Source: Glacieibacterium arshaanense
Lineage (GTDB): Bacteria; Pseudomonadota; Alphaproteobacteria; Sphingomonadales; Sphingomonadaceae
Assembly: GCF_004681125.1 (NCBI RefSeq)
Contig: NZ_SIHO01000001.1
Span: forward strand, 755,149-819,148
Length of the DNA: 64,000 nucleotides
Direction of reading: 5' to 3'
In this document: piece after piece, positions 9,053 through 17,579 of the stretch
How the letters are laid out: each line of letters begins with the position of its first letter
Numbering within the stretch: the first letter of the stretch is position 1
The notes under the pieces: model-generated
What the model was told of the DNA's origin: nothing
The model's database searches: none
Seen by the model: the letters and a program-made list of their open reading frames with translations, nothing else
Position numbers and translations under genes: made by a program

Positions 9053-9129
9053 CGGGGCGTAGCTCAGCCCGGTAGAGCGCTGCCTTCGGGAGGCAGAGGC
9101 CGGAGGTTCGAATCCTCTCGCCCCGACCA
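9053..9129 (+). tRNA. tRNA-Pro (anticodon CGG)
   Basis: A complete cloverleaf of 77 nt can be drawn. The acceptor stem is CGGGGCG/CGCCCCG, the D arm GCTC...GAGC, and the anticodon stem CTGCC/GGCAG around loop TTCGGGA with anticodon CGG. The T arm is GGAGG-TTCGAAT-CCTCT, with one G-T wobble. The ACCA end is encoded. It reads the CCG proline codon, abundant in such GC-rich genomes. No integrase or duplicated 3' end follows, so it is not used here as an integration site. Confidence 0.96.
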
Positions 9130-9253
9130 AGCACTTTGAGCGGCAACGGGTTCCCGGCCCGCCCCGCAGCCCCACCCACAAAATCCTTGCACTTTCGGCG
9201 GCGTTTCGGTCGTGTCAGCTGTGCCTTGCGGCATTGGCTGATGGAGACCGACG

Positions 9254-10120
9254 ATGGCTGAAGCCCCGACATTCGAAGAGATTCGCTACGACAAGCCGGC
9301 GCCGGGCGTCGCGCGCGTCACGCTGGCACGGCCCGACCGGCACAATGCGCAGGGGCCGAAGATGCTCTACGAAATCAACGATGCGCTCGATCTCGCGATG
9401 TACGATGATGAGGTGCGCGTCGTCATCGTCGCGGCCGACGGCAAGAATTTCTCGTCGGGGCATGACCTTGCCGATACCAGCAACATCGGCGCGTCGCGGC
9501 CGCCGATTTTCGGCCATGGCGGCTTCGATCACCCCGGGCCGCAGGGCTGGATGGTCAAGGAGCAGGAAATTTACCTCGGGCTGTGCTGGCGCTGGCGCAA
9601 CCTCGGCAAGCCGATCATCGCGCAGGTCCAGGGCAAGGCGATTGCCGGCGGGCTGATGCTGATCTGGCCGTTCGACCTGATTGTCGCGTCGGAGGATGCC
9701 GAGTTTTCCGACCCCGTCGTGGCGTTCGGCATGCCCGGCGTCGAATATTTCGTCCATGCCTTCGAACTCGGCGCGCGCCGCGCCAAGGAACTGCTGTTCA
9801 CCGGTGAGCCCATCGGCGCTGCCGAAGCCAAGGCGCTGGGCATGGTCAACCGTGTCGTGCCGCGCGACGAACTTGAAAGCCACACGCTGGCGCTCGCGGC
9901 GAAGATCGCCACCCGCCCGATGATCGGCCTCAAGATGGCGAAGATGAGCGTCAACCAGTCGATCGACGCACAGGGGCTGTGGACGGCGCTGCAATCGGCG
10001 TTCAACCTCCATCAGTTCGGGCACGCCAACAACCGCGTCATCCATGGCGGACTGGTCGACCCCGCCGGCCTCGAGGTTGTGCGCAATGATGCGCGTGCCG
10101 GCATGTCGCGCAAGGCGTAA
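9254..10120 (+). CDS. Enoyl-CoA hydratase/isomerase family protein
   Basis: This 288-residue crotonase-fold protein has the N-terminal ARPDRHNAQG, the acyl-CoA pocket segment FSSGHDL (about residues 72-78) and QGKAIAGGLML with the second oxyanion glycine. It is slightly longer than a standard ECH, with an insertion between the two halves (GGFDHPGPQGW). The usual first catalytic glutamate position is not obvious, so the reaction (hydration, isomerisation or hydrolysis of an acyl-CoA) is open. An upstream GGAGA site supports the ATG. It appears to stand alone after the tRNA. Confidence 0.85.
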   Translation: MAEAPTFEEIRYDKPAPGVARVTLARPDRHNAQGPKMLYEINDALDLAMYDDEVRVVIVAADGKNFSSGHDLADTSNIGASRPPIFGHGGFDHPGPQGWMVKEQEIYLGLCWRWRNLGKPIIAQVQGKAIAGGLMLIWPFDLIVASEDAEFSDPVVAFGMPGVEYFVHAFELGARRAKELLFTGEPIGAAEAKALGMVNRVVPRDELESHTLALAAKIATRPMIGLKMAKMSVNQSIDAQGLWTALQSAFNLHQFGHANNRVIHGGLVDPAGLEVVRNDARAGMSRKA

Positions 10121-10215
10121 GGCGACACCAGCTTACCGTGTTATTGCGACTGGTGGCGCGCGACCGGGTCCGCTAGCATCGCCGGTAAAGAGCAATGGGG
10201 CCGAAGGATCATCGT

Positions 10216-11628
10216 ATGAATCTGTCACCAATTCGACGCGCCGGCGCAACGCAGTTCGAAGCCAGCAACTATGCCGACTGGTCGGCAAAGGCGCAGGCGC
10301 ATGACGTGCGGTCGGGCAAGGCGAAGTGGCGCGCCACCGATGCGACCGACCTGTACGACTATAAATCGATCGCCCGCCGCCTCGCGACCTTGCGGGCCTT
10401 CCGCGCTGCCGGCGACGACAAGGCGCTACTTTACGCGCTCAACGAGGGCATCCACGGCAACATGGACGGCATGGGCAACGAGCGCCTGTATCAGGAGGCG
10501 CAGTTCGGCACCAAGCATCTGATCGAAGCCTATGTCGCCGAAATCGCCAGCGCGCTCGACCACCTCGCCAGCAAGAAGGTGCGGTCGATCAAGCCCGAGG
10601 AAAAGCGCGATTTCTTCAACCGCGCACGCCATTGCTACGGCCAGTCGGCGCTGATGCTCAGTGGCTCGGGGGCGTTCCTGTTCTTCCACATGGGTGTCGT
10701 CAAGACGCTGTGGCAGGAAGGTGTGCTGCCCGACATCATCTCGGGGTCGAGCGGCGGCTCGATTGTCGGCGCCATCGTCTGCACGCATCTCGATAGCGAA
10801 CTCGCACCCTATTTCGATGCCAAATGGCTCGACGAGCAGGCCGAACTGCATGGCGCCAAGCCTGCCGAAGGCAAGCGCATGACGTCGGCGCAGGTGCGCG
10901 CGCAGCTCGACACGCTGATCCCCGATTTGACGTTTCAGGAGGCCTATCAGCTTACCGGCCGCCACCTCAACGTCTCGGTCGCGCCGTCAGAGCGCCACCA
11001 GAATTCGCGGCTGCTCAACGCCATCGCCTCGCCCAACGTGATGATCCGCGAAGCCGTCGCGGCGTCGTGCGCGGTGCCCGGCATCTTTGATCCGGTGGCG
11101 CTGATGGCGAAAGACCACAAGGGCAAGCGCGTGCCGTATTTGTCCGACCGCAAATGGGTCGACGGCTCGATGACCAACGATCTACCGGCCAAGCGGCTGG
11201 CGCGGCTCTACGGCGTCAACCACTATATCGTCAGCCAGGCCAACCCGCACGTCACGCCGTTCATCAGCGATTTGAAGTCGCCTAATTCGGTGCTGGAGTC
11301 GGTCAAGCAGGCGACGGTCGCCAGCACCAAGGCATGGATGAATGCCGGTCTATCGATCTGGGAAAAGCCGCTGTCGTTCTTCCCGGCGCTCAACGGCCTC
11401 GCCAATATGACGATGTCGATCATCGATCAGGACTATGGCGGCGACATCACCATCATCAACCCGCCGCGGCTGTGGTCGCCGGCGAAAATCCTCAGCCAGC
11501 TGTCGCTCGATGAAATGGAAGACCTGATCGCCACTGGCGAAGCGATGACCTGGCCCAAGGTCGAGATGATCCGCACGCAGACGGTGATCAGCAAGACGCT
11601 GACGCAGTGTGCAGGCACTGAGTTTTAA
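10216..11628 (+). CDS. Patatin-like phospholipase with DUF3336 domain
   Basis: The predicted product is 470 residues. An N-terminal DUF3336-like helical region (about residues 10-120, ANYADWSAKAQAHD type) is followed by a patatin domain. The oxyanion segment is SGSGAFLFFHMGVVK and the nucleophile elbow is GSSGGSIVG; DGSMTNDLP holds the catalytic aspartate. It should be a lipid acyl hydrolase of the family of yeast triacylglycerol lipases, acting on membrane or storage lipids. I chose the ATG at 10216 rather than the in-frame ATG at 10195 because GAAGGAT lies at ribosome-binding distance from it. It precedes a HAD hydrolase gene by 39 bases. Confidence 0.88.
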   Translation: MNLSPIRRAGATQFEASNYADWSAKAQAHDVRSGKAKWRATDATDLYDYKSIARRLATLRAFRAAGDDKALLYALNEGIHGNMDGMGNERLYQEAQFGTKHLIEAYVAEIASALDHLASKKVRSIKPEEKRDFFNRARHCYGQSALMLSGSGAFLFFHMGVVKTLWQEGVLPDIISGSSGGSIVGAIVCTHLDSELAPYFDAKWLDEQAELHGAKPAEGKRMTSAQVRAQLDTLIPDLTFQEAYQLTGRHLNVSVAPSERHQNSRLLNAIASPNVMIREAVAASCAVPGIFDPVALMAKDHKGKRVPYLSDRKWVDGSMTNDLPAKRLARLYGVNHYIVSQANPHVTPFISDLKSPNSVLESVKQATVASTKAWMNAGLSIWEKPLSFFPALNGLANMTMSIIDQDYGGDITIINPPRLWSPAKILSQLSLDEMEDLIATGEAMTWPKVEMIRTQTVISKTLTQCAGTEF

Positions 11629-11667
11629 GCGTCCGGGTTTCAAAGTAGCCACGGGAAGGATTGCGCC

Positions 11668-12597
11668 ATGGCTTTGTCCGGTAACCCGGTGCTGGCCTCG
11701 TGGCGCGACGGCGCGGCGAAGGTGGCCATCCTCGATTTCGTGGCGCGGGTGACGGATGCCGGCCACGCCGATTATGTGCCGCCCGCCGACCGCATTGCGG
11801 TGTTCGACAATGACGGCACCTTATGGGCCGAACAGCCTTTGCCGGTGCAGGCGTTCTTCGTGCTCGACCGCATCCGCGCGCTGGCGCCGCAGCACCCCGA
11901 ATGGCGCGACGAACAGCCGTTCAAGGCGGTGCTTGACGGCGATACCGCGGGCATCATGGCGCTCGGCATGGATGGGCTCGTCGCACTGGTGATGGCGACG
12001 CACGCCGGCATGACGACCGAGGCGTTTGCTGACCTCGTCGGCGACTGGATTGCCACCGCACGCCACGCGCGCTTCGACAGGCCCTATACCGACCTTGTCT
12101 ACCAGCCGATGCTCGACGTGCTGGCGCTGCTGCGCGCCAATGATTTCAAGAGCTTCATTATCTCGGGCGGCGGCGTCGAGTTCATGCGCAGCTTCAGCGA
12201 AGCTGCTTACGGCATCCCCGCCGAACAAGTCATCGGCAGCAGCATCGTCACCAATTACATCGTCGAAGACGGCACGCCGATGCTGGTGCGCGCCGCCGAA
12301 CTGCACCATTACAATGACAAGGAAGGCAAGCCTGTCGCCATCAACCGGCACATCGGCCGGCGCCCGATTGCAGCGTTCGGCAACTCCGACGGCGATTTCG
12401 CCATGCTCGAGTGGGTGACCAGTGGCCCCGGCGCGCGGCTCGGCGTGCTCGTCCATCACGATGATGCGGCGCGCGAATACGCCTATGACCGCGATGCCGG
12501 CCTCGCGCGGCTGGTGCGCGGGCTCGACGAGGGGCCGGCGCGCGGCTGGACGATTGCCAGCATCGCCAAGGACTGGGCGCGGGTGTTCCCGTTCTAG
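11668..12597 (+). CDS. HAD-superfamily phosphatase-like hydrolase
   Basis: The 309-residue protein has the HAD motif I FDNDGTLW (two aspartates), motif II as IISGGGVEFM, and motifs III/IV as FGNSDGDFAML. The cap insertion lies between motifs I and II. This subgroup is often annotated as phosphoserine-phosphatase-like, but the true serB is elsewhere (41160-42029), so another phosphate ester is likely. There is no clear signal peptide. A GGGAAGGA site precedes the ATG. It may be cotranscribed with the patatin gene. Confidence 0.85.
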   Translation: MALSGNPVLASWRDGAAKVAILDFVARVTDAGHADYVPPADRIAVFDNDGTLWAEQPLPVQAFFVLDRIRALAPQHPEWRDEQPFKAVLDGDTAGIMALGMDGLVALVMATHAGMTTEAFADLVGDWIATARHARFDRPYTDLVYQPMLDVLALLRANDFKSFIISGGGVEFMRSFSEAAYGIPAEQVIGSSIVTNYIVEDGTPMLVRAAELHHYNDKEGKPVAINRHIGRRPIAAFGNSDGDFAMLEWVTSGPGARLGVLVHHDDAAREYAYDRDAGLARLVRGLDEGPARGWTIASIAKDWARVFPF

Positions 12598-12613
12598 TGC
12601 GATGGCGCACGGC

Positions 12614-12643
12614 TTGTTCATGAAGTGCCGCGCAGGTTATAAA
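12614..12643 (+). promoter_or_regulatory. Candidate promoter with no leader before the M48 gene
   Basis: TTGTTC (12614-12619) and TATAAA (12638-12643) are 18 nt apart. The ATG at 12649 follows the -10 box by only five bases and no ribosome-binding site precedes it, so the transcript would be leaderless or nearly so. Confidence 0.5.
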
Positions 12644-12648
12644 CCGTA

Positions 12649-13662
12649 ATGACCAAACCCCGGTACAACATGCGCCCCGTGCCCGGCCTGCTGCGTGCCG
12701 GCCCCGATGGCGATGTGTTTCCGGTGATTGTTACCCCCTATGGCGACCGCGTGGTGATGCGCGGGGAAGCCGATATCGGCGCCGTGCCGCTCAGGTGCTT
12801 GCGCCGCGATCCCACGCAGGACGCGCGCGCGACGCTGCATCGCACCGACTGGCGCGGCTGGCGGCTCGATGTCGCCGATGTCACGCCCGACAGCTGGGTT
12901 TCGGGGATCAAGCTGAAGTCGCGGTTGCCGCTGCGCGGCCTGGCGATTGTCGCCGCGTTGCTGCTGGTGATCATCATCGGGCTTTGGCTGGGGCGCGACC
13001 GGATCATCATCGCCACGGCGCCGCTGCTGCCGCACCGCGTCACCGACCAGATCGGCCGCGACTATCTCGCCGAGATGGGGCGCGTCTGCGACAATGGCCC
13101 GGGCAGCGCGGCGCTGATGCGGCTGACCGCGCGGCTGGCGCCGCCGACCTTGCCCGAGCCGCTGTCGGTCAAGGTTGTCGACAGCGCCGACGTCAACGCC
13201 GTCGCGCTGCCGGGCGGGCATGTCGCGGTCTATCGCGGGCTGATCGCGCAGGCCGGCTCGCCGGATGAAGTGGCTGCGGCGCTGGCACACGAAATCGAGC
13301 ATGTCGCCTATCAGCACCCCAATCAGTTGATTCTGCGCGAAAGCGGCCCGGCGGTGCTGGCGCGCACGCTCGGCAATAGCGAGCTTGAGGTTGCTGATCT
13401 GACCGTCCTCAAGAAGGGCGACAAGGCGGCCGAAGCTGAGGCAGATGCCGGTGCCATCACACTGCTCGACGCTGCCAATATCTCGACGTAGGGTGGCGCC
13501 GATTTCTTCAACCGCCTCGGCCGGATCAGCAGCATTTTCGATAGCAGCCACCCGTCGGACATGTCGCGGGCGCGGCGCTTTTCCGGCGCCGTGAAGTCGG
13601 GCACCACGCCCGCCATGAGTGATGCGGACTGGAAGGCGTTGCAGGCAATTTGTTCGGCCTGA
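12649..13662 (+). pseudogene. M48-family membrane metallopeptidase gene with in-frame TAG
   Basis: The frame opens at ATG 12649. Residues 1-95 form a cytoplasmic domain, ~96-115 a membrane helix, and the M48 protease domain follows with HEIEH (His214, His218) and the third-ligand region AEAEADAGAITLL. At 13489-13491 the frame meets TAG. The same frame then continues for 56 codons with GGADFFNRLGRI, SSHPSDMSRARRF and SDADWKALQAIC, the normal C-terminus of this family, to TGA at 13660-13662. So a single nonsense codon interrupts a gene of 337 residues. The 280-residue product keeps the zinc ligands but lacks the end of the domain. A sequencing error would look the same. Confidence 0.78.
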
Positions 13663-13682
13663 GTCGACGTCGTATCGATATT

Positions 13683-13712
13683 TGACACTATGTCATTATT
13701 GACATAGTGTCA
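13683..13712. promoter_or_regulatory. Operator: perfect 13-bp inverted repeat before the TetR gene
   Basis: TGACACTATGTCA (13683-13695) and its exact reverse complement TGACATAGTGTCA (13700-13712) are separated by TTAT. It ends four bases before the ATG of the TetR gene at 13717, so a bound repressor would cover the start. Autoregulation of the operon is the simplest reading. TTGACA hexamers at 13682 and 13699 lie inside it, so promoter and operator overlap. Confidence 0.82.
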
Positions 13713-13716
13713 TTTC

Positions 13717-14400
13717 ATGGATGTAAAATCGTCATCATTGCCGGGCAGCAAGCGCGCCCGGACGCGCGACCAGCTGCTGGTTTCCGCGCAACTGCTGCTG
13801 ATGGAGCAAAATGCGGCAGCGCTCGGCCTGCGGCGCATCACCGATCATGCCGGTTTGGTGCATGCCAGCTTTTACAACTACTATCCTGATATCGGGGGGC
13901 TGATCGGCGACCTTGGCGAGTTGCTCGGTGCGACGCACGCCGCGGCAATGGCCGAGCTCGATACCGCGAACCTGGATGTTGCGGCGCGTTTTGCGCTGAT
14001 CACCCGCCAGACCTTGCGCATGGTGGCGGGGCAACCCGGATTTGGTCGGCTGATGTTCGATGTCGGCCTGCCCATCGATAGCCTCAGCAGCGAACTGCGC
14101 CTGCGGCTCAAGCTGGACATTGCCGAAGGGGTCGCTCGCGGCATGTTCAAGGTCAGCGATATCGATATTGCCACCAGCATGGTCGCCGGTGCGATCAGCG
14201 GACTGGCGCTTGACCTGCACCGCGGCAGCTTGCCGGTTGCGGCGATCGACGCGGCGACCAGCGCGTTGCTGGTCCAGCTCGGGCTCGACCGGCAGACTTC
14301 CGAGCAGCTCGGCCATGCGCCCGTCGATTTTCCGCCGCCGCCGGAACTGCCAATGCGCTGGCTGGCACTGCCGCCGGTCGCCCTAGGTGAAACGCGATGA
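13717..14400 (+). CDS. TetR-family transcriptional regulator
   Basis: The product has 227 residues. Residues ~15-60 form the TetR DNA-binding domain (RARTRDQLLVSAQLLL, then ITDHAGLVHASFYNYYPD, the helix-turn-helix with the usual FYNYF-like end). The C-terminal ligand domain is unlike any subgroup I can name. The perfect palindrome at its start is its probable operator. No ribosome-binding site fits between operator and ATG, so a leaderless start or a slightly later start is possible. Its stop overlaps the next ATG (ATGA), so it probably controls the two enzymes downstream. Confidence 0.88.
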   Translation: MDVKSSSLPGSKRARTRDQLLVSAQLLLMEQNAAALGLRRITDHAGLVHASFYNYYPDIGGLIGDLGELLGATHAAAMAELDTANLDVAARFALITRQTLRMVAGQPGFGRLMFDVGLPIDSLSSELRLRLKLDIAEGVARGMFKVSDIDIATSMVAGAISGLALDLHRGSLPVAAIDAATSALLVQLGLDRQTSEQLGHAPVDFPPPPELPMRWLALPPVALGETR

Positions 14401-15740
14401 AACGCCGCAATGACAAGGGCGTGGTACTTGCCAAGGGCGCGGCGGGCTTTGATGCGGCACTGCTCGGCACCAGCTTCAACGCGCAGGACCCCGGCCGCCG
14501 GCCCGACCTGATCGTGCAGGCCAATGACGTCGATGACGTGATCGCCGCGGTCCGGCGGGCAAATGACGAAGGCCTGGCCATCGGCATCTGTTCGGGCGGC
14601 CACAGCTGGGCGCAGAACCACATCCGCGACGGCGGCATGATGCTCGACCTGTCGCGGCTGAACAGTATTGCCGTCGACGCCGCCAGCGGCACCGCGGTCA
14701 TCGGCCCGGGCTGCCTGTCGGGCGATCTCAACGCCGCGCTGGTGAGGCACAAGCTCTTCTTCCCCGTCGCGCACGCCTACACCGTCGGCATGGGCGGCTT
14801 CCTGTTGCAAGGCGGTTTTGGCTGGAACAGCCGCGCCAACGGCCTTGCCTGCCAGAATGTCATCGGCATCGATGTCGTGCTCGCCGACGGTACCTTGGTG
14901 CACGCCAGCGCCGACGAGAACCCCGAGCTGCTCTGGGCGGCGCGCGGCGCTGGTCCGGGCTTCTTCGGCGTCGTCGTGCGCTTCCACCTGCAACTGCGTC
15001 CGCGCCCGAAGTTCATCGGCATGAAGCTGCAGGTGTTTCGCATCCGCCATCTCGAGGCGGTGATGACTTGGGCCGATCGCGTCGGGCCCGATGTCTTGCC
15101 CTCGGTCGAGTTCCAGATGGTTTTCAACCGGCGCGCCGCCGGTATCTTCGCGCATGGCATCGAAGTGCTCGCGCCGGTGCTCGCCGATAGCTGGCGCGAA
15201 GCCCGCGACGCGGTCGCGTTCATCGCAGACAGCCCGATCCGCAGCAAGGCCAGCCTGACGTTGCCGCTGCTGCCGATGTCGCTTGGCCTGATGATGAACA
15301 CGGGCGAAAAGACGCTGTTCCTGCCGAACACGCGCTGGACCGCCGACAGCATGTGGATGAATGAGCCCATCGAGCCGCTGCTGCCGGCGCTGCGGGCGAT
15401 TGCCGATAGCCAGCCGGCGGCGCCAAGCCATGCGTTGTGGCTCAACTGGAATGCGCCGGCGTCGCGCCCCGATATGGCGTTCTCGCTCGAAGCGCGGACG
15501 TATCTGGCGCTTTACGGCGGCTTGCGCGGTGCGGCGGCGAACCCGGCGGACGAAAGCTGGGCGACCGATCACATGCGCGCGCTGCAGGCGCACAGCGTCG
15601 GCGTGCAGCTAGCCGATGAAAACCTCGGGCGGCGGCCGGCGCCGTTCATGGCGCCTGCCAATCTGGCGCGGCTCGATGCACTGCGGGCGCAATATGATCC
15701 GCAGGGTCGTTTCAATCCTTATATGGGACGTGTCGCATGA
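14397..15740 (+). CDS. FAD-dependent oxidase, berberine-bridge-enzyme type
   Basis: The 447-residue protein has an FAD-binding PCMH domain. GICSGGHS carries His69 and GLACQNV carries Cys152; these match the His and Cys that bind FAD covalently in bicovalent BBE-like oxidases. The C-terminal BBE motif near RFNPYMGRV is present in short form. Such enzymes oxidise alcohols, sugars, phenols or alkaloids with O2. No signal peptide is seen. It overlaps the TetR gene before it and the PhlG-like gene after it by four bases each (ATGA), so translation is probably coupled. The substrate is likely also the inducer bound by the TetR protein (inference). Confidence 0.88.
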   Translation: MKRRNDKGVVLAKGAAGFDAALLGTSFNAQDPGRRPDLIVQANDVDDVIAAVRRANDEGLAIGICSGGHSWAQNHIRDGGMMLDLSRLNSIAVDAASGTAVIGPGCLSGDLNAALVRHKLFFPVAHAYTVGMGGFLLQGGFGWNSRANGLACQNVIGIDVVLADGTLVHASADENPELLWAARGAGPGFFGVVVRFHLQLRPRPKFIGMKLQVFRIRHLEAVMTWADRVGPDVLPSVEFQMVFNRRAAGIFAHGIEVLAPVLADSWREARDAVAFIADSPIRSKASLTLPLLPMSLGLMMNTGEKTLFLPNTRWTADSMWMNEPIEPLLPALRAIADSQPAAPSHALWLNWNAPASRPDMAFSLEARTYLALYGGLRGAAANPADESWATDHMRALQAHSVGVQLADENLGRRPAPFMAPANLARLDALRAQYDPQGRFNPYMGRVA

Positions 15741-16561
15741 TGCGCAGCAAGCCCGTCGCCGGGCGATATCTCGGGTACCGTGCAGCAGATGAGGCGCAGC
15801 GCTATGCGCGCTTCTACAACCCCGAACTTGAGCCGCTGGCGCCACATGTCTGCGCGGCGCTCGATCGCGGCGTCGTGCCAGATGTGCTGTTACCCCCGGT
15901 GGAAGAAGCCCCCGAAAACCTGTTCGGCGGCAGCCCCGTGCTCGAGGACGGCTTCGTGTTGACCGATGATGGCGGCATGCGCGTCAGTATACGCACCGCG
16001 ATGCCGGGCGTGACGCCAGCGATGATCGACTGGTGGTTCGGCTGGCACGGCGACGCGGCCGCCAAGTACAAGCTGTGGCATCCGCAGGCGCATGTCCACG
16101 TCGCGTGGCGCGATACCCCGCCGGCCGCTGCGGGCAGAGCGCGCTACATCGGCCAGACCTCGATCGTCGACGAGTATATCGGCAGCGACCTGGTGCGCGG
16201 GGCGATCTGCTTCGTGCCGCCTGTCGAATTGGGCTTCACCGACCGCAGTCTTGAACCCGGCGGCACCGCGACCATCGTCTGCGCGCGGCTCGGGCTAGCA
16301 GACGCGCCGATCGATATCGGCTATCTCGCGCATCAGGTGCGCAGCGTGCCGGGCGGCAGCGAAATGCGGTCGCGGTTCTGGATGGGCGGGCGGCATATCG
16401 CCGGCCGCAACCTCGCCGGCAGCATGGCGGCGATGGTGGCCAAGCGCGTGCTGCGCCTGACCGAGAGCGACGCGCGGAACCTGCTGGTGCATTGCGGGCA
16501 GGAAATGCCGCATCTGGCGGCGTTCCTGCCAGCGCTGTTCGCCGAATTCGGTGACAGTTGA
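15737..16561 (+). CDS. PhlG-like (2,4-diacetylphloroglucinol hydrolase family) protein
   Basis: The product has 274 residues, close to PhlG. The segment from Trp99 to His119 has the family signature: WWFGWH at 99-104, then YKLWHP at 111-116 and His119, with aromatic and histidine residues placed as in the zinc site of PhlG. PhlG cleaves the C-C bond of an acyl-phloroglucinol by a zinc-dependent hydrolysis. The family is wide and most members are unstudied. Sitting in one operon with a flavin oxidase and a TetR regulator, it could hydrolyse a diketone or acyl-phenol made by the oxidase. The family assignment is from motif memory and needs a profile search. Confidence 0.72.
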   Translation: MMRSKPVAGRYLGYRAADEAQRYARFYNPELEPLAPHVCAALDRGVVPDVLLPPVEEAPENLFGGSPVLEDGFVLTDDGGMRVSIRTAMPGVTPAMIDWWFGWHGDAAAKYKLWHPQAHVHVAWRDTPPAAAGRARYIGQTSIVDEYIGSDLVRGAICFVPPVELGFTDRSLEPGGTATIVCARLGLADAPIDIGYLAHQVRSVPGGSEMRSRFWMGGRHIAGRNLAGSMAAMVAKRVLRLTESDARNLLVHCGQEMPHLAAFLPALFAEFGDS

Positions 16562-16569
16562 ACGGCACC

Positions 16570-16609
16570 CTGTCACGTTGATGTCACACCGGTGTCGCGT
16601 ATCTGACAC
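16570..16609 (+). promoter_or_regulatory. Pho box (PhoB site), four repeats of 11-bp period
   Basis: CTGTCAC (16570), ATGTCAC (16581), GTGTCGC (16592) and CTGACAC (16603) begin exactly 11 bp apart. The PhoB consensus is a 7-bp CTGTCAT-like repeat plus a 4-bp spacer, so this is a tandem double Pho box. A TGTAGA hexamer (16618-16623) may be the -10. The next gene starts at 16656. Confidence 0.8.
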
Positions 16610-16655
16610 AGCCGCACTGTAGAGGCCATCGCATCGCAGACGATGAGGTGGCCGC

Positions 16656-17579
16656 ATGGCAACACAGGTTCAATCGGCAGCGGTCGAAGTGTCGCAAATG
16701 CTGCACCGCGCGAAGTCGGGTTTTCGCAATGCCGAGCTGGTGCCGTTGCTCCCCGACTGGGGCGAGGGCGACGAAGAACCGGTGCCGGCCCGCGGCAAGA
16801 TCAAACTGCGCACCGTCTGGATTTCGGACATCCACCTGGGCACCGCCGGCTGCAATGCGACGCTGCTACTCGACTTCCTCAAATCGGTGCAGCCTGAAAC
16901 GCTCTATCTGGTGGGCGACATCATCGACGGCTGGCGGTTGAAGCGCGGCTGGTACTGGCCTGCCGCGCACAACGACATCGTCCGCCGCGTGCTCAAGCTG
17001 GCGAACAAGGGCGTCCGCGTCGTCTACATCCCCGGCAACCATGACGAGATGCTCCGCGACTATGGCGGGCTGAGCTTCGGCGGCGTCGAAGTCGTTGAAA
17101 ATGCAGTGCACACCACCGCCGACGGTCGCCGCCTGCTGGTGCTGCACGGCGACGAGTTCGACGGCGTCGTGCTCTATGCGCGCTGGCTGGCGTTCCTCGG
17201 CGACTATGCCTATGCGCTGCTGCTCAAGCTTAACATCGTGTTCAACGCGGTGCGGCGACGGTTCGGACTGCCGTACTGGTCGCTCTCGGCGCATATCAAG
17301 AAGCGCGTCAAGAATGCCGTGGCGTTCGTGTCGCGGTTCGAGGAGGCGGTGGCGCACGCCGCCCACGAAGCCGGCGTTGACGGCGTGGTCTGCGGCCACA
17401 TCCACTGCGCCGAAATCCGCAAGTTCGGTGAAGTCACTTATTATAACGACGGCGACTGGGTCGAAAGCTGCACCGCGCTGGTCGAACATGGCGACGGTCG
17501 TATCGAAATCCTCGACTGGGCAAAACATGTCGCGCAACGCACCGCCGGCGCGCTGACACCGGATCCGGTGTTCGCATGA
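16656..17579 (+). CDS. plcP: PlcP-like metallophosphoesterase (phospholipase C type)
   Basis: The 307-residue calcineurin-like phosphoesterase has ISDIHLG (Asp58, His60), GDIIDGW (from Gly87), GNHDE (127-131), HGDEFD (164-169) and GHIH (246-249), the full metal-binding set. LVGDIIDGWRL followed by WYWP closely matches PlcP, the manganese-dependent phospholipase C of Sinorhizobium that degrades phospholipids under phosphate limitation. LpxH is the wider family and the usual automatic label. About 50 residues precede the catalytic domain. The Pho box just upstream and the overlapping glycosyltransferase support the PlcP reading. Confidence 0.82.
   Translation: MATQVQSAAVEVSQMLHRAKSGFRNAELVPLLPDWGEGDEEPVPARGKIKLRTVWISDIHLGTAGCNATLLLDFLKSVQPETLYLVGDIIDGWRLKRGWYWPAAHNDIVRRVLKLANKGVRVVYIPGNHDEMLRDYGGLSFGGVEVVENAVHTTADGRRLLVLHGDEFDGVVLYARWLAFLGDYAYALLLKLNIVFNAVRRRFGLPYWSLSAHIKKRVKNAVAFVSRFEEAVAHAAHEAGVDGVVCGHIHCAEIRKFGEVTYYNDGDWVESCTALVEHGDGRIEILDWAKHVAQRTAGALTPDPVFA

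Noticed and set aside
9053..9180. tRNA-Pro as an integration site for a genomic island
   Set aside because: No integrase gene, no repeat of the tRNA 3' end, and ordinary genes with matching composition follow.
13881..15593. Long antisense open frame (570 codons) across the TetR and flavin oxidase genes
   Set aside because: It is antisense to two well-recognised genes, rich in Arg and His as expected from the complement of GC-rich codons, and has no family motif.
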